A stretch of DNA of 64,000 bases from Streptomyces sp. RB17 (GTDB lineage: Bacteria; Actinomycetota; Actinomycetes; Streptomycetales; Streptomycetaceae). This document shows, in pieces, positions 26,061 to 35,344 of the stretch. The translations under genes were made by a program, and so were the position numbers. The notes beneath the pieces were generated by a model, which had not been told where the DNA came from, ran no database searches, and worked only from the letters and a program-made list of their open reading frames with translations. The stretch lies in NCBI RefSeq assembly GCF_009604455.1, contig NZ_WEGL01000006.1:248001-312000 (forward strand). The letters run 5' to 3'. Every line of letters begins with the position of its first letter. The stretch's first letter is position 1.

Positions 26061-27842
26061 TCATCCGTGCCAGGACCGCCACAGCGCGGCGTACGCGCCG
26101 TCCGCCGCGACCAGCTGGTCATGGCTGCCCAGCTCGCTGATGCGGCCGTCCTCCACGACGGCGATCACGTCCGCGTCATGGGCGGTGTGCAGGCGGTGGG
26201 CGATGGCGACCACGGTGCGGCCGTCCAGCACCCGGGCCAGGGAGCGTTCCAGATGCCGGGCCGCGCGCGGGTCCAGCAGCGAGGTCGCCTCGTCCAGGAC
26301 CAGAGTGTGCGGATCGGCGAGCACCAGCCGGGCCAGCGCGATCTGCTGGGCCTGTGCCGGGGTCAGCGCAGCGCCGCCGGAGCCGACCTCGGTCTCCAGA
26401 CCGTCGTCCAGCGCCCGTGCCCAGCCGTCCGCGTCGACCGCGCCCAGCGCCGCCCACAGCTCGGCGTCGGTCGCGTCGGTGCGGGCCAGCAGGAGGTTGT
26501 CGCGCAGGGAGCCGACGAAGACGTGGTGCTCCTGGTTGACGAGGGCGACGTGCGAGCGGACGCGTTCCGCGGGCATCCGGGACAGCTCCGCGCCGCCCAG
26601 GGTGATCCGGCCGTCGCGGGGTGTGTAGATGCCGGCGAGCAGCCTCCCCAGGGTGGACTTGCCCGCGCCCGAGGGGCCCACCAGGGCCAGCCGGGTTCCC
26701 GGGGCGACCTCCAGGGAGACCTCGCGCAGCACGTCGACGCCCTCGCGGTAGCCGAAGTGCACCCGGTCGGCGTGCACGGCCCGCCCGTCCGGCGCCAGCG
26801 AGGTGTCTCCGGCGGTCGGCTCGATGTCCCGCACGCCGACCAGCCGGGCCAGCGACACCTGGGCGACCTGCACCTCGTCGTACCAGCGCAGGATCAGGTT
26901 CACCGGGTCGACGAGCATCTGCGCGACGAGGGCGCCCGTGGTCAGCTGTCCCACCCCGATCCAGCCGTTCAGGACGAATGTCCCGCCGACCATCAGCACC
27001 GAGCCGAGCACGATGACGTGCACGGCGTTGATGACCGGGAAGAGCACGGACCGCAGCCAGAGCGTGTAGCGCTCCCACGCCGTCCACTCCTTGATCCGCC
27101 GCTCCGACAGGGCGACGCGGCGATCGCCCAGCCGGTGTGCCTCGATGGTGTGGCCCGCGTCCACCGTCTCGGCGAGCGCGGCGGCGACGGCCGCGTACCC
27201 CGCGGCCTCGGAGCGGTAGCCGGAGGGCGCCCGCTTGAAGTACCAGCGGCACCCGGCCACCAGCACCGGAACGGCGAACAGCACCGCGGCAGCCAGCGGC
27301 GGAGCCGTCACCACCAGCCCGCCGAGCAGCAGCAGCGCCCATACGACACCGATCGCCAGCTGCGGCACGGCCTCGCGCATCGCGTTGGCCAGGCGGTCGA
27401 TGTCGGTGGTGATGCGGGAGAGCAGATCTCCCGTCCCCGCCCGTTCCAGCACGCCCGGCGGCAGCCCGACCGACCGGACCAGGAAGTCCTCGCGCAGGTC
27501 GGCCAGCATCCGCTCGCCGAGCATCGCGCCCCGCAGCCGCACCTGCCGGGTGAACACGGCCTGCACGGCCAGTGCGAGCACGAACAGCCCGGCGATCGGG
27601 CCGAGATGAAGATCCCGCGACCGGTCGGACACCCGCTCGACCAGGCCGCCGAGCAGGTACGGACCCACCATGGAGGCGATCACGGCCACCGTGTTGACGC
27701 CGATGAGCAGCAGGAACGCCCGGCGGTGCCGCCGGAACAACTCGGCGACATAGGCGCGCACGGTCGCGGTCGCGCCGACGGGCAGGGTGGTGGCGGTCGT
27801 CGGGGCCGCCGGGTCGTACGCCGGTGGCGCAACGCCGATCAT
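26061..27842 (-). CDS. ABC exporter half-transporter with canonical Walker A but altered signature motif
   Basis: 593 residues: six transmembrane helices (about 40-320) then a nucleotide-binding domain. Walker A GPSGAGKST (about 387), Walker B TLVLDEATSLLD (about 515) and the H-loop AIAHRLHT are canonical. The signature, normally LSGGQ, reads LTPAQAQQIALARL (about 490). Its start overlaps the stop of the upstream half-transporter by 4 nt, so the two are co-translated and almost certainly form a heterodimer. The altered signature faces the degenerate Walker A of the partner, giving one catalytic and one degenerate ATP site. Substrate unknown. Confidence 0.93.
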   Translation of the reverse strand: MIGVAPPAYDPAAPTTATTLPVGATATVRAYVAELFRRHRRAFLLLIGVNTVAVIASMVGPYLLGGLVERVSDRSRDLHLGPIAGLFVLALAVQAVFTRQVRLRGAMLGERMLADLREDFLVRSVGLPPGVLERAGTGDLLSRITTDIDRLANAMREAVPQLAIGVVWALLLLGGLVVTAPPLAAAVLFAVPVLVAGCRWYFKRAPSGYRSEAAGYAAVAAALAETVDAGHTIEAHRLGDRRVALSERRIKEWTAWERYTLWLRSVLFPVINAVHVIVLGSVLMVGGTFVLNGWIGVGQLTTGALVAQMLVDPVNLILRWYDEVQVAQVSLARLVGVRDIEPTAGDTSLAPDGRAVHADRVHFGYREGVDVLREVSLEVAPGTRLALVGPSGAGKSTLGRLLAGIYTPRDGRITLGGAELSRMPAERVRSHVALVNQEHHVFVGSLRDNLLLARTDATDAELWAALGAVDADGWARALDDGLETEVGSGGAALTPAQAQQIALARLVLADPHTLVLDEATSLLDPRAARHLERSLARVLDGRTVVAIAHRLHTAHDADVIAVVEDGRISELGSHDQLVAADGAYAALWRSWHG

Positions 27843-29644
27843 GCGCTCTCCTCGATCTCTTCCAGCTCCGGGCGTGCGCCCACCAGGGCGGCCTCGTCGG
27901 TCGGGGCCAGTTCGTCGTCCGTCTCCCGGGTGACCACGGCCCGGTATCGGGGCTCGCTGTCGACCAGTTCGCGGTGCACACCGACCGCCACGGCCTCGCC
28001 CTCGTGGACCAGGACGACCCGGTCCGCGCGGTCGAGCAGCAGCGGCGAGGAGGTGAACACCACGGTCGTGCGTCCCGACCGCAGCCGGCGCAGTCCGTCC
28101 GCGATCCGTGCCTCGGTGTGCGAGTCGACGGCGGAGGTCGGCTCGTCCAGCACCAGCACGTCGGGGTCGGTGATCAGCGACCGGGCCAGCGCGAGCCGCT
28201 GGCGCTGGCCGCCGGACAGGGACCGTCCGCGCTCCGTGATGCGGGCGTCCATCGGGTCGTCGGCGTCCAGGGACCCCTGGACGAGCGCGTCCAGGACGTC
28301 GTCGCACTGCGCCGCGGCCAGTGCGTCCGCGGCCCGTACGGCTCCCGAGGTGGGCACGTCGAGCAGCTCGCGCAGCGTGCCGGAGAGCAGTACCGGGTCT
28401 TTGTCCTGGACGAGGACGGCGGTGCGTGCGCTGTCCAGGGGCAGGTCGTCCAGAGCGACCCCGCCCAGCAGTACCGAGCGGCCCGGCTCGGTCGGGTGGC
28501 CGCCCAGCCGCTCCGCGAGCCGGCCCGCCGAGTCCGGATCGCCGCAGACCACGGCGGTCAGACGGCCGGCGGGAGCGAGCAGACCCGTGCCCGGGTCGTA
28601 CAGGTCGCCGCCCGGCACCTCCGCCTCGAGGGTGCCCTCGGTGGCCGTGGACCGCTCCAGCGACAGCACACGGGCCGCTCGTTTGGCCGAGGGGCGGGAG
28701 AAGGAGTAGGCCATCGCGATCTCCTCGAAATGGCGCAACGGATAATTCAGGATCATCACGGCGCTGTAGACGGTGACGAGCTCGCCGACGGTGATCCGGC
28801 CCTGGCGGGCCAGGTGGACGCCGTGCCAGACGACGGCGATGAGCAGCAGCCCGGGCAGCAGCACCTGGACGGCGGAAATCAGCGACCACATCCGGGCGCT
28901 GCGCACCGCTGCGTGCCGTACCTCCTGCGAGGCGCGGCGGTAGCGGTCGAGGAACAGTTCCTCGCCGCCGATGCCGCGCAGCACCCGCAGCCCGGCGACC
29001 GTGTCCGAGGCCAGCTCGGTGGCCCGGCCCGCTTTCTCCCGCTGCGCATCGGCGCGGCGCGTGGCCCGGGGCAGCAGTGGCAGCACCGCGAGCGCCACCA
29101 CGGGCAGTCCCACGGCGACGACCACGCCCAGCGCGGGCTGGTAGAGGAGAAGGCCCACACAGACCACCACGACCGTCAGCGCGGCCGCGGTGAACCGGGA
29201 AACCGCCTCGACGAACCAGCCGATCTTCTCGACGTCGCCGGTGGAGACCGCCACCACTTCGCCGGCGGCGACCCGCCGGGTCAGGGCGGAACCCAGCTGG
29301 GACGCCTTGCGTGCAAGCAGTTGCTGGATGCGGGCGGCGGCCGTGATCCAGTTGGTGACGGCGGCCCGGTGCAGGAAGGTGTCGCCGAGGGCGATGCCCG
29401 TGCCGCACAGCAGCATCAGACCACCCGTCAGAGCGAGGCCGGTGCCGGAGCGGTCGACGACTGCCTGGACGGCGAGGCCGACACAGAACGGCAGGGCCGA
29501 GACGGAGACGAAGTGCAGCAGGCCCCAGGCGAGCGACTTCAGCTGTCCGCCCAGCTGGTTCCGCCAGAGCCACCACAGGAATCGGGGGCCCGAACGTGCG
29601 TCCGGGACGCCGGGATCGGAGTACGGAAGGTCTTGAATCTGCAT
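27839..29644 (-). CDS. ABC exporter half-transporter with degenerate Walker A and intact LSGGQ
   Basis: 601 residues: six transmembrane helices (for example SLAWGLLHFVSVSALPFCVGLAV and LTVVVVCVGLLLY) and an NBD. The signature RSLSGGQRQRLALARSL (about 473) and Walker B VLVLDEPTSAVDS (about 495) are intact, but where GxxGxGKST should be, the protein has CGDPDSAGRLAERLGG (about 366), with Lys replaced by Arg and Ser by Leu. It should therefore bind ATP poorly at its own site. Start ATG at 29644; the upstream frame is non-coding. It forms an operon with the next half-transporter. Confidence 0.92.
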   Translation of the reverse strand: MQIQDLPYSDPGVPDARSGPRFLWWLWRNQLGGQLKSLAWGLLHFVSVSALPFCVGLAVQAVVDRSGTGLALTGGLMLLCGTGIALGDTFLHRAAVTNWITAAARIQQLLARKASQLGSALTRRVAAGEVVAVSTGDVEKIGWFVEAVSRFTAAALTVVVVCVGLLLYQPALGVVVAVGLPVVALAVLPLLPRATRRADAQREKAGRATELASDTVAGLRVLRGIGGEELFLDRYRRASQEVRHAAVRSARMWSLISAVQVLLPGLLLIAVVWHGVHLARQGRITVGELVTVYSAVMILNYPLRHFEEIAMAYSFSRPSAKRAARVLSLERSTATEGTLEAEVPGGDLYDPGTGLLAPAGRLTAVVCGDPDSAGRLAERLGGHPTEPGRSVLLGGVALDDLPLDSARTAVLVQDKDPVLLSGTLRELLDVPTSGAVRAADALAAAQCDDVLDALVQGSLDADDPMDARITERGRSLSGGQRQRLALARSLITDPDVLVLDEPTSAVDSHTEARIADGLRRLRSGRTTVVFTSSPLLLDRADRVVLVHEGEAVAVGVHRELVDSEPRYRAVVTRETDDELAPTDEAALVGARPELEEIEESA

Positions 29645-29960
29645 GACGTCCCAGTGGCTCGTGTCAGGAGGGAAGGGATGGCGAGGGGATGGGGTGACGG
29701 GGGAGGCGGCGAAAAGCGGTGACAAGCCGTGAAAGGTTCGCGTCGTCCAGTGGTGAATTTCAAACGGTTTTCCTGGCGGAGGAGCGAAATCCACGGCTTC
29801 CGGCCACAGGCCACCGGGCCCGGTGGCGGCCGGGGTGGCCGGTGGCCGGGGAGGACTCTCATCAGGCAGGTGGCCGGCCGGTCGACCGCATGCATCAGGC
29901 CGTCACCCGAATGTCCAGAAGATTGCACTATCAACTGGTACGTGATGCCACGATGGTGGC
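29645..29960. other. Divergent intergenic region
   Basis: 316 bp between the divergent ABC exporter operon and the L,D-transpeptidase gene. It contains AT-rich pieces (for example AATTTCAAACGGTTTT near 29756 and TTGCACTATCAACTGGTA near 29923) that could serve as promoters for the two sides, but no clear palindrome or small gene. Confidence 0.5.
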
Positions 29961-30746
29961 GTGCGGATCCACAGTGTGCGGCGAATGACGGTCGCGGTGA
30001 CGGCTTTTGGAACACTGCTGGCGACTGTGTCGGCGTGCGCCACCGACGCCTCCGGCCCCGCCCGCGCCGACGGGGCGACGGGCTCCCGAGGCCGGGCCGA
30101 GCCGAGCCCGACGGTGCCGGCCGCGGCGTCGACCGCGGTGCCGACCGCCCCCACGTCCGATCCGACCCGCGTCCCGGGCGTCGGTGACCGGCTGCTCCGG
30201 CAGATCCCCGATGACTCCGGCCAGGTCGTCGCGGTGTACGGCGAGGACGAGGACTCCGCGGATTCCACGGTCGTGCTCTACACACGCGAGGGTCTGGAAT
30301 GGCGGCCCGTGGCCAGCTGGCCGGCGCACAACGGCAGGAACGGCTGGACCACGGACCATCACATGGGCGACGAGCGCAGTCCCGTCGGCGTGTTCGGTCT
30401 CTCCGACGCGGGAGGTGTGCTCGACGACCCGGGCACCCTGCTGCCGTACGACCAGGACGCGGCGGCCTACGCGCCCCCGAACGACTGGGACGAGGCGCAC
30501 CAGCACGACTTCGACTACGTCATCGCCATCGACTACAACCGTCTCCCGGGCACCCCGCCGAACGACCCCACGCGCCCCGAGGGCGACGACAAGGGCGGCG
30601 GCATCTGGCTGCATCTCGACCACCGCGACGGCACGTCCGCGTGTGTCAGCGTGTCCAAGGACGCGATGGAGTTCCTGCTGCGCACGCTGGACCCGGACCG
30701 GCATCCGGTGATGGTGATGGGAGACCGGGCGGCACTGCGCGCCTGA
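29961..30746 (+). CDS. L,D-transpeptidase (YkuD-like) lipoprotein
   Basis: 261 residues. The N-terminal signal peptide VRRMTVAVTAFGTLLATVSAC ends in a lipobox-like VSAC, so the protein is probably anchored outside the cell. The C-terminal domain has the YkuD-type features GDERSPVGVFGLSDAGG, DYVIAIDYN and GGGIWLHLDHRDGTSACVSV with the putative catalytic Cys228 preceded by His. Such enzymes form 3-3 crosslinks in peptidoglycan, although the order of His and Cys here differs slightly from the classical HxxxxxxSxGCxR. GTG at 29961 is taken; an ATG at 29985 would shorten the signal peptide. Confidence 0.75.
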   Translation: MRIHSVRRMTVAVTAFGTLLATVSACATDASGPARADGATGSRGRAEPSPTVPAAASTAVPTAPTSDPTRVPGVGDRLLRQIPDDSGQVVAVYGEDEDSADSTVVLYTREGLEWRPVASWPAHNGRNGWTTDHHMGDERSPVGVFGLSDAGGVLDDPGTLLPYDQDAAAYAPPNDWDEAHQHDFDYVIAIDYNRLPGTPPNDPTRPEGDDKGGGIWLHLDHRDGTSACVSVSKDAMEFLLRTLDPDRHPVMVMGDRAALRA

Positions 30747-30999
30747 CGCACCCTGCGTGGACGACGTCCCGCGGCCAGGACGGGCCAATCCCTGTCCCGT
30801 GATCCGACGTGCCCGAACGGCGGCTCGGTCTGCCCGTGCCCATGGACGTGCCGGCCGAGCGGCTCGGCGGCACCGGGCTCGAGGTATGACTCGGCATCAC
30901 CCGGAGGGCGACTCCGATCGCCGCGTTCGGCGCCCGATCGCGCCGTTCGCGCCGAGGCGTCATTGCGGGTCGGCCCCGACTGGCCGTAGAACACCGGCC

Positions 31000-32607
31000 A
31001 TGAGAAGACGGATAGTCATGTCCATGCTTGCCGGAGCGACCCTCCTGGCGAGCGCGCTCTTCGGCACCGGCGCCGCTGCCGCCCAAGCGGCCGACATCCC
31101 GGCCGAGTTCGGAACCGACTGGCACGACCCGGTCACCGCGGCACCGCCCGTCGAGCGACCGCACACCACGTCGTGCCGGGTCACCCTCGCCGACGCGCGG
31201 TTCCGTGACTTCACGCCGTACCGGGGCGAGTACACACCGCCGCAGGGCTGCGGTGACCACTGGAGCAAGGTCGTCCTGCGGCTCGACGGCAAGGTGAAGG
31301 GCCGTCAGTACGACCGCCTCGGCTATCTGCATGTCGGCGGCGTCGAGATCCTGCGTACGTCCACCCCGGAGCCCTCGCCCGACGGCATCGCATGGCACGT
31401 CGAGAAGGACGTCACCCGCTACAGCGACACCTTCCGCACCCCGCAGGACGTCGAGATGCTGATCGGCAACGTCGTGGACGACACCTACACCGGCGTCATC
31501 GACGTGCACGTCACCCTGACCTTCTACGCGGGCCGCCCCGCGCAGCGGACCCCCGACCGCGTGCTCACCCTCGCCGACACGCCCGACGGCACGACCCTCA
31601 CCACCCCGCGCAACAGCGAGCGGATCGTCGCCGAGGTCTACGCGACCGGTTCGGGCGGCGGCTGCGAGGAGTTCTGGTACCTGACGGTGGCCGACCCCGC
31701 GTCGTACTCCTGCAAGGCCGATCACGGCCCCTACCGCGAGGTACAGATCAAGGTCGACGGCCAACTCGCCGGAATCGCCGCGCCGTTCCCGAACGTGTGG
31801 ACCGGCGGCTGGTCCAATCCCTTCCTCTGGTACGTCGTTCCGGCGCCGGGCGCTTTCGACGTCCGGCCGATCGATTACGACCTCACACCCTTTGCGGGCC
31901 TGCTCAATGACGGGCGTCCGCACCGCGTCGAGGTCTCCGTCGTGGGCGTGCCCGCGGGCCAGTCGGGCTGGAGCGCACCGGTGAACGTCCTGGTCTGGCA
32001 GGACGCGCACCGCGCCCATGTCACGGGGGCACTCACCCAGAACGCGGCGACGGACCTCACCAACTCCTCGACCTACACGCCCGGTTCGGAGAACCGCGTG
32101 AACACCGAGGCCGGACACCGGCTCACCGTGTCCGGATACCTCGACACCTCGCACGGCCGCGTGACCACCACCGTCACCCGGACACTCGCCAACACCTCCG
32201 TCCACCGCTGGACCGACGGCGAGAACACGGACGGACTGGACGCGACCTGGTCCGACGACCAGACGGTCACCGTCGGCGGACACGGTCCCGCGCGGACGAC
32301 ACGCACCGACCGGACGTACACCATGAACGGCGCGACGACCATCGGTACGGACGACCGGCTGCGCACCGTGCTGACGCTCGGCGACCGCGCGTCGGTCACG
32401 GAACACGGCGGCCGGCGCACCGCGTGGTCGCGGCTCGACGACACCTATAGCGGCGACGCGGCGTACACGATCAACGTCCCGCGCGACCAGCGGCACGCGG
32501 TCGGCACGTCGAGGGAGCGCTACCGGCTCTACGGCTCCGACGGCTGCTACGACCGTTCGCTGACCACGGTGCAGGGAGTGCTCACGGAGGATCGCGAACG
32601 CTGCTGA
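31000..32607 (+). CDS. Secreted peptide-N-glycosidase A-like amidase
   Basis: 535 residues with a signal peptide (MRRRIVMSMLAGATLLASALFGTGAAAAQA). The mature protein matches the plant-type PNGase A family: HTTSCRVTLADARFRDFTPYRGEYTPP, GCGDHWSKVVLRLDGKVKGRQYDRLGYLHVGGVEILRTSTPEP, WHVEKDVTRYSDTF, and GGWSNPFLWYVVPAPGAFDVRPIDYDLTPFAGLLNDG. PNGase A cleaves N-glycans from glycopeptides, also those with core alpha-1,3-fucose, which suggests use of plant or fungal glycoproteins. Even number of Cys residues suggests disulfides. No clear ribosome site; ATG at 31018 is an alternative. Confidence 0.85.
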   Translation: MRRRIVMSMLAGATLLASALFGTGAAAAQAADIPAEFGTDWHDPVTAAPPVERPHTTSCRVTLADARFRDFTPYRGEYTPPQGCGDHWSKVVLRLDGKVKGRQYDRLGYLHVGGVEILRTSTPEPSPDGIAWHVEKDVTRYSDTFRTPQDVEMLIGNVVDDTYTGVIDVHVTLTFYAGRPAQRTPDRVLTLADTPDGTTLTTPRNSERIVAEVYATGSGGGCEEFWYLTVADPASYSCKADHGPYREVQIKVDGQLAGIAAPFPNVWTGGWSNPFLWYVVPAPGAFDVRPIDYDLTPFAGLLNDGRPHRVEVSVVGVPAGQSGWSAPVNVLVWQDAHRAHVTGALTQNAATDLTNSSTYTPGSENRVNTEAGHRLTVSGYLDTSHGRVTTTVTRTLANTSVHRWTDGENTDGLDATWSDDQTVTVGGHGPARTTRTDRTYTMNGATTIGTDDRLRTVLTLGDRASVTEHGGRRTAWSRLDDTYSGDAAYTINVPRDQRHAVGTSRERYRLYGSDGCYDRSLTTVQGVLTEDRERC

Positions 32608-32818
32608 AGACGGCGATGCGGAGTGCGCCACTCACGCGGTGATGATGTACACCGGTGTGAAACGGGTGTCTCCGAAGGGATCGAAACGGAAGTCGCTCTG
32701 CGTGGTACGGGCGGGCCGTGCACCGGGAGTGGTGTGCGGCCCGCCGCGCTGTACGCCGAACCCGGTGCGCCGTACGCCGAGCCGGCCGCGCGGTGCGCCG
32801 AACCCGGTGCGCCGGTGT

Positions 32819-33268
32819 TCAGCAGCGCTGGCCGCCGTCCCCCTCGATGAGGGTGTCCAGCAGCACGCCGAGCACCTGGCGCTCCTTCTCCGTCAGCGGC
32901 GCAAGGATCTCCTCGGCCGCCGAGCGGCGTGCGCCGCGCAGCTTGCGCAGCGTCGTACGCCCCTCGTCCGTCAGCTCGATCCGGGTCACCCGCCGGTTCG
33001 CCGGATCCGGCACCCGCCGTACCTTCCCGCTCGTCTCCAGCCCGTCGACCAGCGTCGTCACCGCGCGCGGCACCACCTCCAGGCGCTCGGCGAGGTCGGC
33101 CATGCGCGGGGGCGAGGCGTAGTGCGCGAGGGTGCGCAGCAACCGGGACTGGGCCGGGGTCACGCCCAGGTCGTGCCGTTCCAGATGGCGCTTCTGGATC
33201 CGGTGCACCCGGCGGGTCAGCCGCAGCAGCTGCTCGGCGAGCAGGCCGTCGGGATCTGGGGAGCTCAT
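32819..33268 (-). CDS. MarR-family transcriptional regulator
   Basis: 149 residues with the MarR winged helix: HDLGVTPAQSRLLRTLAHYASPPRMADLAERLEVVPRAVTTLVDGLETSGKVRRVPDPANRRVTRIELTDEG, flanked by dimerisation helices. Divergent from the ABC exporter gene at 33383 over a region holding a 7-bp inverted repeat, so it probably represses that exporter and itself. No strong ribosome site precedes the ATG. Downstream, 32755-32771 and 32797-32813 are exact 17-bp direct repeats (GCCGAACCCGGTGCGCC) outside the gene. Confidence 0.92.
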   Translation of the reverse strand: MSSPDPDGLLAEQLLRLTRRVHRIQKRHLERHDLGVTPAQSRLLRTLAHYASPPRMADLAERLEVVPRAVTTLVDGLETSGKVRRVPDPANRRVTRIELTDEGRTTLRKLRGARRSAAEEILAPLTEKERQVLGVLLDTLIEGDGGQRC

Positions 33269-33292
33269 GCGGGAACAATATCAGGATGCCGT

Positions 33293-33317
33293 TCATTGTG
33301 AGTATAGGTAACAATGA
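33293..33317. promoter_or_regulatory. Operator for the MarR regulator
   Basis: 7-bp arms TCATTGT and ACAATGA separated by 11 bp, lying 24 nt upstream of the marR start and 65 nt upstream of the exporter start. A further ACAATA half-site lies near 33275. Symmetry and position fit a MarR dimer site. Confidence 0.7.
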
Positions 33318-33382
33318 GCTACGATCCGTTCGTCATCGTCGGTCGATCCCCGGCCGGCGCCCGTTCACCTCCGTAGGAGCCC

Positions 33383-35191
33383 ATGCATCCCGAGCGAGAA
33401 CCCTCCTGGACCCCGCCTGCCGACGCCAAGGAACAGCCCCGGCAGGTGCGCCGCATCCTGAAGCTCTTCCGTCCCTACCGCGGGCGGCTCGCGATCGTCG
33501 GCCTGCTGGTCGGCGCCTCCTCGCTGGTTTCGGTGGCCACACCGTTCCTGCTCAAGGAGACCCTGGACGTCGCGATCCCCCGGGGCCGTACCGGCCTGCT
33601 CAGCCTGCTCGCGCTCGGCATGATCCTCAGTGCCGTCCTCTCCAGCGTCTTCGGCGTGCTCCAGACGCTGATCTCGACCACCGTCGGCCAGCGCGTCATG
33701 CACGACCTGCGCACCGCCGTCTACGGCCGCCTGCAACGCATGTCGCTCGCCTTCTTCACGCGCACGCGCACCGGCGAGGTGCAGTCCCGGATCGCCAACG
33801 ACATCGGCGGCATGCAGGCCACCGTCACCTCCACCGCCACCTCCCTGGTCTCCAACGCCACCAGCGTCGTCGCCACGATCGTCGCGATGGTCGCCCTCGA
33901 CTGGCGGCTCACGATCGTCTCGCTGCTCCTGCTGCCGGCGTTCGTGTGGATCAGCCGCCGTGTCGGCAACGAACGCAAGAAGATCACCACACAGCGGCAG
34001 AAGCAGATGGCCGCGATGGCGGCCACCGTCACCGAGTCGCTCTCGGTCAGCGGCATCCTGCTCGGCCGCACCATGGGCCGCTCCGACTCGCTCACCGCGT
34101 CCTTCGCCGAGGAGTCCGAGCGCCTGGTCGACCTGGAAGTGAGATCGAACATGGCCGGGCGCTGGCGCATGGCCGTGATCACGATCGTCATGGCCGCGAT
34201 GCCCGCCATCATCTACTGGACGGCGGGCCTGGCCCTGCAGTTCGGCGGACCCAAAGTCTCGCTCGGCACCATCGTCGCCTTCGTCTCGCTCCAGCAGGGG
34301 CTCTTCCGCCCGGCCGTGAGCCTGCTCGCCACGGGTGTTCAGATCCAGACCTCCCTCGCCCTCTTCCAGCGCATCTTCGAGTACCTGGACCTGCCGATCG
34401 ACATCACCGAGCGTGATCGGCCCGTCCACCTCGACCAGGTCAAGGGCGAAGTCCGCTTCGAAGGCGTCGAGTTCCGCTACGACCATGACGACAAGGCCCG
34501 CCGCGTCCTCGAAGGCATCGACGTCACCGTGCCCGCGGGCGGCAGCCTCGCCGTCGTCGGCCCGACCGGCGCCGGCAAGTCCACGCTCGGCTATCTGGTG
34601 CCCCGTCTGTACGACGTCACCGGCGGCCGCGTCACCATCGACGGCGTCGACGTCCGGGACCTCGACTTCGACACCCTCGCCCGCGCGGTCGGCGTCGTGT
34701 CGCAGGAGACGTACCTCTTCCACGCCTCGGTCGCCGACAACCTCCGCTTCGCCAAGCCGGACGCCACGGACGAGGAACTGCGGGCGGCTGCCGGCGCGGC
34801 GCAGATACACGACCACATCGCCGCGCTGCCCGACGGCTACGACACGGTCGTCGGCGAACGCGGCCACCGCTTCTCCGGCGGCGAGAAGCAGCGCCTCGCG
34901 ATCGCCCGCACGATCCTGCGCGATCCGCCGGTCCTCATCCTCGACGAGGCGACCAGCGCGCTCGACACCCGTACGGAGGCCGCCGTCCAGGAGGCGATCG
35001 ACGCCCTGTCGGCCGACCGGACGACGATCACCATCGCCCACCGCCTGTCCACGATCCGCGGCGCCGACCAGATCGTGGTCCTCGACTCCGGCCGGCTCGC
35101 CGAACGCGGCAGCCACGAGGAACTGCTGGAACGGGACGGGCGGTACGCGGCGCTGGTACGCCGGGACGCGCAACTGGAACCGACGGCCTGA
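33383..35191 (+). CDS. ABC exporter (fused membrane and ATPase domains)
   Basis: 602 residues. TMD residues about 35-320 with six helices, then an NBD with Walker A GPTGAGKST, signature RFSGGEKQRLAIARTI, Walker B VLILDEATSALD and H-loop TIAHRLSTI, all canonical. It therefore probably works as a homodimer, unlike the exporter pair at 26-29.6 kb. TAGGAG precedes the ATG. Divergence from a MarR gene with a shared palindrome points to a drug- or metabolite-inducible multidrug exporter. Substrate unknown. Confidence 0.95.
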   Translation: MHPEREPSWTPPADAKEQPRQVRRILKLFRPYRGRLAIVGLLVGASSLVSVATPFLLKETLDVAIPRGRTGLLSLLALGMILSAVLSSVFGVLQTLISTTVGQRVMHDLRTAVYGRLQRMSLAFFTRTRTGEVQSRIANDIGGMQATVTSTATSLVSNATSVVATIVAMVALDWRLTIVSLLLLPAFVWISRRVGNERKKITTQRQKQMAAMAATVTESLSVSGILLGRTMGRSDSLTASFAEESERLVDLEVRSNMAGRWRMAVITIVMAAMPAIIYWTAGLALQFGGPKVSLGTIVAFVSLQQGLFRPAVSLLATGVQIQTSLALFQRIFEYLDLPIDITERDRPVHLDQVKGEVRFEGVEFRYDHDDKARRVLEGIDVTVPAGGSLAVVGPTGAGKSTLGYLVPRLYDVTGGRVTIDGVDVRDLDFDTLARAVGVVSQETYLFHASVADNLRFAKPDATDEELRAAAGAAQIHDHIAALPDGYDTVVGERGHRFSGGEKQRLAIARTILRDPPVLILDEATSALDTRTEAAVQEAIDALSADRTTITIAHRLSTIRGADQIVVLDSGRLAERGSHEELLERDGRYAALVRRDAQLEPTA

Positions 35192-35344
35192 GCGGGCGGT
35201 GACCGATGACCTGAGAGGGTCGTGACCGACGAACTGAGCGGGTCGTGACCGGCGGGACCGCGGTCGTGACCGACCCGCTGACGCTGGGGCCGACAGGCTG
35301 AACATATGCCGGGTTTGCGGCGATTTGCGTATTACCGTTCCGGT

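Noticed and set aside
20595..28709. Open frame of 2704 codons on the plus strand
   Set aside because: It lies opposite tesB, the helicase and the ABC genes and reflects third-position GC bias, not a gene.
32755..32813. Two 17-bp direct repeats downstream of marR considered as an IS target duplication
   Set aside because: Only 25 bp lie between the copies and no IS sequence is present.
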